NCBI GenBank assembly: GCA_035296085.1 | Contig: DATHBP010000046.1 | Location: forward strand, 1 to 12,861 | DNA from: DATHBP01 sp035296085 | Lineage (GTDB): Bacteria; Actinomycetota; Actinomycetes; Propionibacteriales; Nocardioidaceae | Direction of reading: 5' to 3' | DNA: 12,861 nt | Shown here: piece after piece, positions 7,522 to 12,138 of the stretch | Layout of the letters: each line of letters begins with the position of its first letter | How positions within the stretch are numbered: position 1 is the first letter of the stretch | Notes under the pieces: generated by a model | Seen by the model: only the letters and a program-made list of their open reading frames with translations | Databases searched by the model: none | Told to the model about the DNA's origin: nothing | Made by a program: the position numbers and the translations under genes

Positions 7522-7872
7522 TCAGTCGAGCACGTGCACGAGTCGCCATTGCCCGCCCTGCCAGTCGAAGGCGAGGTCGAAGATGCCGCGCCAGCCTGGC
7601 CCTCGACCGGCTTCCACCCGCCACATCTCCCGCTCTGCCAGCAACTCGGGGGCCAGCAACTCGGGGGCCGACGGTCCACGCTGTGCCCGGCCGGCATCCA
7701 GCCCCAGCAACGAGCGCACCGGCGCCTGCTCCCACCACGTTCCGGTCTCGATCCAGTGGCCCACCACTTCGCGGACGACCCAGAGCCGTTCGCGCCATAC
7801 GAACTGCTCAGGTGCCTCGATGTCCCCGACTCTGCCCCGCCGCACTTCCACCGGGTCGTCGTAGCGGCGCAT
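7522..7872 (-). CDS. DUF6504 family small protein, first gene of the SOS cassette
   Basis: This is a 116-aa soluble protein with no membrane segment. It resembles DUF6504: a YDDPVEV N-terminus, FVWRERLWVV (24-33), a WW pair (46-47), EREMWRVEA (80-88), GIFDLAFD (96-103) and a WRLVHVLD end. The many Trp/Arg residues in beta-strand-like stretches suggest a small beta-rich fold, which is inference. The ATG at 7872 has AAGGAGG 5 nt upstream. The gene leads the operon with dnaE2 and dinB, directly downstream of a LexA-boxed promoter. I recall DUF6504 genes next to dnaE2/dinB in other actinobacteria. By position it replaces ImuA, but it shows no RecA/SulA-like ATPase motifs. An accessory role in DnaE2/DinB mutagenesis is inference; no biochemical function is assigned. 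A 15-bp tandem duplication lies inside the gene (7637-7669). Confidence 0.85.
   Translation of the reverse strand: MRRYDDPVEVRRGRVGDIEAPEQFVWRERLWVVREVVGHWIETGTWWEQAPVRSLLGLDAGRAQRGPSAPELLAPELLAEREMWRVEAGRGPGWRGIFDLAFDWQGGQWRLVHVLD
7637..7669. repeat. In-frame 15-bp tandem duplication within the DUF6504 gene
   Basis: The unit ccagcaactcggggg occurs at 7638-7652 and again at 7653-7667 without mismatch. Flanking bases extend the repeat to 33 bp, about 2.2 copies. It adds five codons without breaking the frame and produces PELLAPELLA at residues 70-79 of the protein. Confidence 0.9.
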
Positions 7873-7877
7873 CCCAA

Positions 7878-7884
7878 CCTCCTT
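7878..7884 (-). promoter_or_regulatory. Strong Shine-Dalgarno site of the DUF6504 gene
   Basis: The minus strand reads AAGGAGG, 5 nt before the ATG at 7872. It is the best ribosome-binding site in the window and may lie in the loop of a small CCCAA/TTGGG hairpin. Confidence 0.8.
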
Positions 7885-8000
7885 GGGGCCCTAGCCTCCT
7901 TGGGCTTCGCCCAGCATCCGCTCCGGCGGGGAGGGGGGTCGAAGCCGTCCCCGTCGGTAGCGGATGCATACTCGGCAGAGCCGCAAACCCTGGCGAGCAT

Positions 8001-8016
8001 TCGAACACATGTTCGA
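8001..8016. promoter_or_regulatory. LexA operator (SOS box)
   Basis: TCGAACACATGTTCGA is a perfect palindrome of 6-nt half-sites, TCGAAC-N4-GTTCGA, matching the actinobacterial/Gram-positive LexA box. It lies immediately downstream of a minus-strand -10 hexamer (8024-8029), over or next to the predicted start at about 8017. Bound LexA would block the DUF6504-dnaE2-dinB promoter until cleaved after DNA damage. The divergent MFS promoter is about 85 bp away, so joint control is possible but not indicated. Confidence 0.93.
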
Positions 8017-8023
8017 TACCTAC

Positions 8024-8052
8024 ACAGTAGACTGGCTTCCGGACAGCGTCAA
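8024..8052 (-). promoter_or_regulatory. Sigma70-type promoter of the DUF6504-dnaE2-dinB operon
   Basis: On the minus strand TTGACG (-35, 8047-8052) is separated by exactly 17 nt from TACTGT (-10, 8024-8029). Transcription should start near 8017, at the edge of the LexA box. Hexamers, spacing and operator position agree with one another. Confidence 0.8.
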
Positions 8053-8085
8053 CCGGGGTGAGAAATCTAGTCACTTTTCGTAATT

Positions 8086-8097
8086 GAGTAGTTACTC
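8086..8097. promoter_or_regulatory. Inverted repeat, putative operator of the MFS gene
   Basis: GAGTAGTTACTC has 5-nt arms GAGTA/TACTC around GT, inside an AT-rich patch unusual for this window. A second, overlapping GTAA-N8-TTAC symmetry spans 8080-8095. It lies 5 nt upstream of the CATAAT hexamer, a suitable place for a repressor or activator of the exporter. No regulator gene is encoded beside it, so the binding protein is unknown. Confidence 0.45.
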
Positions 8098-8102
8098 TAA
8101 GG

Positions 8103-8108
8103 CATAAT
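8103..8108 (+). promoter_or_regulatory. -10 element of the MFS gene, leaderless arrangement
   Basis: CATAAT, one mismatch from TATAAT, ends 6 nt before the ATG at 8115. No Shine-Dalgarno precedes the ATG, so a leaderless transcript is predicted. A clear -35 hexamer is not visible. An alternative -10, TACTCT (8093-8098), lies within the inverted repeat. Confidence 0.5.
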
Positions 8109-8114
8109 AGCGGT

Positions 8115-9377
8115 ATGCGGATCGTCGGTTCATCGTCCGCACCGCCCCCACGCTCACGGCCGGTGCGCTACCGCGAGCTGTTCGCCAACCGCGAGTTCGC
8201 CACCCTGTGGGTCGCCGACGTCCTCTCCGAGATCGGCTCCCAGGTCGCCCGGATAGCCATTGCCGCCCTGGTCTTCGCCCGAACCGAGTCCGCGGGCCTC
8301 ACCGCCGCGGCCTTCGCCATCACCTACCTGCCCCATCTTCTCGGCGGGGCCGTCCTTGCCTCGCTGGCCGACCGCTGGCCACGGCGCGAGATGCTCATCG
8401 GAGCCGACGTGGCCCGAGCGGTTCTCACGGTGTCGATCCTGATCCCCGGCATGCCACTGCTGGCGGCGTTGGGGCTCATCTTCCTCGTCGAGCTCATCCG
8501 CATACCCTTCGGCGCCGCGCGGCTGGCCACTCTCGCCGATGTACTCGACGACGACCAGTTCGCTGCGGGCAACGGACTTGTCGCCGCCACCCAGCAGATC
8601 CTGCTCGTCGCCGGATTCGCCGGTGGTGGCGTTCTCGTCGCGTTGATCGGGCCCCGCAACGCACTGGGCGTCGACGCGCTCACCTACCTCTTGTCTGCAC
8701 TTGCCTTGCTGGGCCTGCGCCGGCGCCCTGCCCCGATGGCCGACAAGGAGCAGCCTCAGGGCCTGTGGCGCGACACCGCCGAGGGGCTGCGCATCGTCCG
8801 CGAGACACCCGACATGGTGCGCAACATCGTTTTGCTGCTGCTCGGGCCTGCGGTGCTGAACGTCACGATTGCTCTGGCCGTCCCCTATGCGTACTACCTC
8901 GGTGGCGGCACCGCCTTGGCCGGAGCGATGATGGCGGCCGCACCACTGGGCAGCTCGGTGGGACTGATGCTGGTCGGCCGGCTCTCAGCCCCTAGGAGGA
9001 TCGCGCTCGCGGGCCCCTCGGTCATCTGCCTCGGCCTCGCGGTCGCCGCCACCGGACTCAGCGACCACGCCGTGGTCATCGTCGCCATGTTGCTCGTCGC
9101 CGGACTGACGATGGGCTACCTCACCGCTGTGCAGGCAGCCATCGCTACGGCCACGCCCGCTCACGCCCGTGGCCGGGTCTTCGGGCTCGCCAACACCGGG
9201 ATGCAGCTGGGCCAAGGCGCGTCGGTCGTCCTCGCAGGCCTACTGGCCGCCTTCCTGCCCTTGCAGACCACCCTGGTCATCGCCGGGCTCACCGGGGTCG
9301 CCCTGGCCACCGGCACCGTGCTGCGCCCTCGTCGACGCGCTCCGGCGCAGATGGCCGAGCCCTCCCCCGCCTCCTAG
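8115..9377 (+). CDS. Major facilitator superfamily transporter, EntS/MFS_3-like exporter
   Basis: This is a 420-aa protein with a basic, Pro-rich cytoplasmic N-tail (1-20) and about 10-12 hydrophobic helices, the first in FATLWVADVL (28-37) and onward. The loop LADRWPRREML (84-94) corresponds to MFS motif A between helices 2 and 3. A central hydrophilic stretch (about 205-235) separates the two halves, and the tail from about 400 is basic and soluble. The pattern NxxFxxLWxAxxxSxxGSxVxxIAxxxL near the N-terminus is typical of MFS_3 proteins, which include the enterobactin exporter EntS and many drug or metabolite exporters. The substrate cannot be read from sequence. The gene is divergent from the SOS operon and convergent with the HIT gene. 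A palindrome overlaps its promoter region, suggesting an unlinked regulator. Confidence 0.9.
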   Translation: MRIVGSSSAPPPRSRPVRYRELFANREFATLWVADVLSEIGSQVARIAIAALVFARTESAGLTAAAFAITYLPHLLGGAVLASLADRWPRREMLIGADVARAVLTVSILIPGMPLLAALGLIFLVELIRIPFGAARLATLADVLDDDQFAAGNGLVAATQQILLVAGFAGGGVLVALIGPRNALGVDALTYLLSALALLGLRRRPAPMADKEQPQGLWRDTAEGLRIVRETPDMVRNIVLLLLGPAVLNVTIALAVPYAYYLGGGTALAGAMMAAAPLGSSVGLMLVGRLSAPRRIALAGPSVICLGLAVAATGLSDHAVVIVAMLLVAGLTMGYLTAVQAAIATATPAHARGRVFGLANTGMQLGQGASVVLAGLLAAFLPLQTTLVIAGLTGVALATGTVLRPRRRAPAQMAEPSPAS

Positions 9378-9450
9378 CCCGCCGGGAGGAGCACCACGTC
9401 GGCGGCGCGAACGGTGCGGAGGAGTGTCGTCACCGAGCCGGGCGCCGCGG

Positions 9451-9924
9451 TCAACGCACCCCGGCCGGCAGAGCGGCCCGCAACGCACGGGCGATCGTGT
9501 CCATGTCGGCGGCAGGCACCTGCCGGTCCGGCGGCGCTCCGAGCATCGCGAAGATCCGCGGCCCCCGGAGCTCGGCCGGTTGGTCCGCCATGCGCGGCAC
9601 GACATGGAAGTGCACGTGCTCGAATCCGTCGGCCTCGGCGAGCAGCATGACGTAGGTCTTCACACACCCGGTGACGGCTCGCAAGGCCGCACTGAGGTCC
9701 CGCAGCAAGGGTCCGAGCTCGGTGACTTCCTTCGGTGCCAGCTCGTCGAGCGCAGTGACGTGTCGCGCAGGAACCAGCACCAGCCAGCCGGGGAGCGCGG
9801 AGTCGAACGCGTGCGCCGCGCGCCAGTGCGCGGTCCGGGCCACCCGATCACGAGGCGGCAGATCCGCCGCGTCGTTGTCGCGACACGACAGGCACACCGG
9901 TTCGGCGCGTTCGGGCACGGCCAT
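9451..9924 (-). CDS. HIT-family (histidine triad) nucleotide hydrolase/transferase-like protein
   Basis: This 157-aa protein carries the histidine triad HVHFHVV (His103, His105, His107; H-phi-H-phi-H-phi-phi) followed by P-R-M. A CLSC pair (Cys11, Cys14) near the N-terminus could bind zinc, as in several HIT proteins. The central LVLVPARHVTALDEL region is the usual HIT beta-strand and helix. HIT proteins act on nucleoside phosphoramidates or dinucleotides through a nucleotidylated histidine; the substrate here is unknown. The tail after the triad is about 50 residues, longer than in minimal HINT proteins. The ATG at 9924 lies 7 nt after a TACGCT hexamer with no Shine-Dalgarno, consistent with a leaderless mRNA. 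The gene is divergent from DUF4126 across 78 bp and convergent with the MFS gene across 73 bp, in which no terminator is evident. Confidence 0.9.
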   Translation of the reverse strand: MAVPERAEPVCLSCRDNDAADLPPRDRVARTAHWRAAHAFDSALPGWLVLVPARHVTALDELAPKEVTELGPLLRDLSAALRAVTGCVKTYVMLLAEADGFEHVHFHVVPRMADQPAELRGPRIFAMLGAPPDRQVPAADMDTIARALRAALPAGVR

Positions 9925-9931
9925 CGCGCGG

Positions 9932-9937
9932 AGCGTA
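9932..9937 (-). promoter_or_regulatory. -10 element of the HIT gene, leaderless arrangement
   Basis: The minus strand reads TACGCT (TANNNT), ending 7 nt before the ATG at 9924. The -35 region is GC-rich and unconvincing. It shares the 78-bp divergent spacer with the DUF4126 promoter. Confidence 0.45.
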
Positions 9938-9990
9938 GACCACCTGCGGCGCGCGGGACGCTAAGAGGGCCGTTTCCTGAGCTCGCTCTC

Positions 9991-9996
9991 TACTGT
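9991..9996 (+). promoter_or_regulatory. -10 element of the DUF4126/ATP-grasp operon, leaderless arrangement
   Basis: TACTGT (TANNNT, the same hexamer as the SOS operon -10) ends 6 nt before the ATG at 10003. No Shine-Dalgarno is present. The likely transcription start is at or next to the ATG. Confidence 0.5.
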
Positions 9997-10002
9997 TGCG
10001 CC

Positions 10003-10596
10003 ATGGACGTCTTGCCGCTCGTCTTCAGCAGTGGCTGGGCCAGTGGCGTCAACGCGTACGCGGTGGTCCTGGTGATGGGCCTGTTCGGCCGGTTCGCCGG
10101 GGTGGACGCCGTCCCGCCGGCGCTGACCCAGGTGGACGTGCTGCTCGCCGCCGGTGTGATGTACGGCGTCGAGTTCGTCACGGACAAGGTGCCCTATCTC
10201 GACTCCGCATGGGACACCGTCTCGACCGCTATCCGACCGACCGTTGGTGCCATCCTCGGCGTCCTCATCGCCGGGGAGGCGGGCAGCCTGAACCAGGCGG
10301 TCTACGGGGTCGTCGGCGGTGGGACCGCCTTGGCTTCGCATCTGGTCAAGGGCAGCATCCGGCTGGCGGTCAACAGCTCCCCCGAGCCTGTCACCAACAG
10401 TGTCGTGAGCGTGGCCGAGGACTTCAGCGTCGCCGGCGTCATCTCGCTCGCGCTCTACCACCCATGGGTCGCACTCGGGGTCTCCGCGGTGCTGCTCGTC
10501 CTCGGCATCATCGTCGTCTTCGTGCTGCTGCGCTACGTGCGCCGCGGCTGGCAGCGCTGGAAAGGCCGGCGGCCTGCCAACCCGGCCCCTGGCTGA
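10003..10596 (+). CDS. DUF4126 family integral membrane protein
   Basis: This is a 197-aa, mostly hydrophobic protein with about four to five transmembrane segments. The family-type motif EFVTDKVPYLDSAWD (57-71) is followed by STAIRPTVGAILG, and a second conserved patch SPEPVTNSVVSVAED lies at 126-140. The last helix (about 157-177) ends in a strongly basic tail (RYVRRGWQRWKGRR), indicating a cytoplasmic C-terminus. The ATG at 10003 is chosen because homology starts there and a -10 box lies 6 nt upstream; the frame is open further upstream, over the HIT gene. The family function is unknown. The stop codon shares its last base with the ATG of the ATP-grasp gene (TGATG), so the two are probably translated in a coupled way. 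A joint function at the membrane is inference. Confidence 0.9.
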   Translation: MDVLPLVFSSGWASGVNAYAVVLVMGLFGRFAGVDAVPPALTQVDVLLAAGVMYGVEFVTDKVPYLDSAWDTVSTAIRPTVGAILGVLIAGEAGSLNQAVYGVVGGGTALASHLVKGSIRLAVNSSPEPVTNSVVSVAEDFSVAGVISLALYHPWVALGVSAVLLVLGIIVVFVLLRYVRRGWQRWKGRRPANPAPG

Positions 10597-11990
10597 TGGA
10601 CATGCGGGAGTGGACGGCATTTCTCGCCGAGCCGCTGCGCGACCGCCCGGTTATCGTGGCGTTCGACCCGCTGGCGGGGATGACCCGCAAGGTGGCGAAC
10701 CTGCGCGAGTGGGGTGCCCGACGTCCGCTGCTCATCGCGCGCGGACTCGGCACCGGTCCACTTCCGACGGCAGACGACGCCGAGATGCTCGTACTCGACG
10801 CAGGCGCGGCAACGATGATGAGCGAGGACGTACGGGCCATGACAACGCTGGCCGAGGACCTGCCGCCGGAGGTCGCCGACCGGGTGAGTCGCTATGACCC
10901 GGCTGGCGAGGCCGTCTGGTGGGTGGGGCCGTTCGTGCGCTCCGGGGAGCTGCTCGGGCGGCCCGTCCTGGGTGGTCGTCCCGCGGCGTGGGCAGCCATC
11001 GAGGACAAGACGACGGTGGACGAGCTGTGGGCGGCAGCCGGTGTCGAAGCCGCTCCCGCGCGAGTCGTACCCGCCGACCTCACGGATCTTGCCGCCGCGG
11101 CGGCCGTGTTGGGCAACGGCGACTCGACAGTCTGGTCCGGGGACATCCGGGACGGGATCAACGGTGGAGCTGACTACGTCCGCTGGGTGCGGACGAGCGA
11201 GCAGGCGCGGGAGGCCGCCCGGTTCTTCAGCGCCAACTGCTCGCGGGTGCGGGTCATGCCGTTCCTGGACGGTGTGCCATGCAGCATCCACGGCATCGTG
11301 CTGCCGGACGGTGTGGCGGTCCTGCGTCCGGTGGAGCTGGTCATGCTCCGCGACCGCCGGCGCGGCCGCTTCAGCTACGCCGGGATCTCGACGTGGTGGG
11401 ACCCGTCGGCGGCTGACCGGTGCTCGATGCGCGATGCGGCCCGGCGAGTTGGCGAGGTGCTGCGCCGCGAGGTCGGCTTCCGCGGCGGTTTCAGCCTGGA
11501 CGGTGTGCTCACGGCAGGAGGCTTCGTGCCGACCGAGCTGAACTCCCGCTTCTCCGGCGGGCTGGCCAGGATCGCGCGGGCGCTGCCGGAGCTGCCGATG
11601 GAGCTGCTTCAGGTCAACCTGGTCGCTGGCCGAGACGCCGGCATCGCTGCGGCGGCGCTCGAGGAGCTGCTGGTCCCCGCCGCTGACGCCAACCGCTCCG
11701 GGGACGCGATCGGCGTTTCCGCAGACGTACGGCTGACCGAAACCCAGACCGTTGCCGTCGTCATGCGGGGCGCCGGATTCGAAGCGTCGACCAGCGATGC
11801 CGACCGCACCGGCACGGTCGTAGCCGGACCAAGTGCCATGGGTGCGTTCATCCGTTTCGAGCCAGCTGCTGGAGCGTTGGCTCAAGGCGAGCGGATGGCA
11901 CCGCATGCCACGGCGATGCTCGCCTTCGCGGACGCCACCTGGGGCACTGACTTCGGCGCGCTGGAGGCGGCACCCGACGTGCGAGTGTGA
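10596..11990 (+). CDS. ATP-grasp domain protein of unknown substrate
   Basis: This is a 464-aa soluble protein. The N-terminal part (about 1-130) looks like a Rossmann-type pre-ATP-grasp domain (PVIVAFDPLAGMTRKVANL). The ATP-grasp fold follows, with EDKTTVDELWAAAGV (136-150, conserved Lys138), a Gly-rich stretch INGGADYVRW (188-197), and the metal/ATP-binding block FSLDGV...PTELNSRFSGGL (Asp302, Glu314, Asn316, Arg318). Such enzymes form acyl-phosphate intermediates to ligate a carboxylate to an amine or other nucleophile. Nothing identifies the acceptor. A C-terminal domain of about 90 residues (about 371-464) follows. The ATG at 10596 overlaps the DUF4126 stop by one base. A second ATG two codons on (10602) is also possible. 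There is no Shine-Dalgarno, so expression probably depends on coupling. I do not recognise a characterised orthologue. Confidence 0.85.
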   Translation: MDMREWTAFLAEPLRDRPVIVAFDPLAGMTRKVANLREWGARRPLLIARGLGTGPLPTADDAEMLVLDAGAATMMSEDVRAMTTLAEDLPPEVADRVSRYDPAGEAVWWVGPFVRSGELLGRPVLGGRPAAWAAIEDKTTVDELWAAAGVEAAPARVVPADLTDLAAAAAVLGNGDSTVWSGDIRDGINGGADYVRWVRTSEQAREAARFFSANCSRVRVMPFLDGVPCSIHGIVLPDGVAVLRPVELVMLRDRRRGRFSYAGISTWWDPSAADRCSMRDAARRVGEVLRREVGFRGGFSLDGVLTAGGFVPTELNSRFSGGLARIARALPELPMELLQVNLVAGRDAGIAAAALEELLVPAADANRSGDAIGVSADVRLTETQTVAVVMRGAGFEASTSDADRTGTVVAGPSAMGAFIRFEPAAGALAQGERMAPHATAMLAFADATWGTDFGALEAAPDVRV

Positions 11991-12138
11991 AGGCAACGGT
12001 TAGGCACGCGGTCCGAGTTCAGGGCGCCAAAGTGCCGGCATTTCGACGCTCAAGAACTGGATGAAAATACTCTGCGGAGTTTGTGGATATCTCGTTCTAG
12101 CGCCCCGGATTGTTGGTGGTCGCTTATAGCGTTGGGTT
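11991..12138. other. Intergenic spacer with lower GC before the DUF222 gene
   Basis: These 148 bp contain AT-richer patches (for example around 12060-12072 and 12080-12100) unlike the flanking genes. Small inverted repeats are present: ACTC-tgcg-GAGT at 12069-12080, and GGCAC/GTGCC arms at 12003-12007 and 12032-12036. None is followed by a T-run, so no intrinsic terminator is called. TATAGC (12125-12130) ends 8 nt before the next start codon and may be its -10. Confidence 0.4.

Larger units (their letters stand above)
7873..8017 (-). other. About 145-nt predicted 5' leader of the SOS operon, with duplicated SD-like motifs
   Basis: The region runs from the predicted transcription start (about 8017) to the DUF6504 start codon. 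CCCAAGGAGG occurs twice on the minus strand (7895-7904 and 7878-7887); the second copy is the working Shine-Dalgarno. CCCAA (7883-7887 complement) and TTGGG (7873-7877 complement) could pair as a 5-bp stem that places GGAGG in the 5-nt loop. A short GC stem, GGGC/GCCC with a GAA loop, lies at 7902-7912. Otherwise no gene with convincing codon bias is seen. Confidence 0.45.

Noticed and set aside
7389..8000. 203-codon minus-strand frame starting just after the SOS box
   Set aside because: It runs out of phase through DUF6504 and into dnaE2. It has no SD, and its Arg/Ser/Cys-rich translation is unlike any family, whereas DUF6504 has a strong SD and family motifs.
6007..8061. Long open frame of 684 codons on the plus strand across the dnaE2 region
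   Set aside because: It lies antisense to the PHP and palm region of dnaE2, whose motifs are unmistakable, and also crosses the LexA promoter region. The composition (Arg/Pro/His/Gln-rich, no domain) is typical of a GC-rich shadow frame.
9374..9667. 97-codon minus-strand frame covering the MFS-HIT spacer
   Set aside because: It overlaps the HIT catalytic region out of phase and has no SD or motif; the 73-bp spacer itself holds no gene.
10533..11996. 487-codon minus-strand frame opposite the ATP-grasp gene
   Set aside because: Antisense shadow; the plus-strand frame carries the full ATP-grasp signature.
12003..12036. GGCAC...GTGCC arms as a terminator after the ATP-grasp gene
   Set aside because: The arms are only 5 bp with a 24-nt loop and no T-run follows, so there is no basis for an intrinsic terminator.
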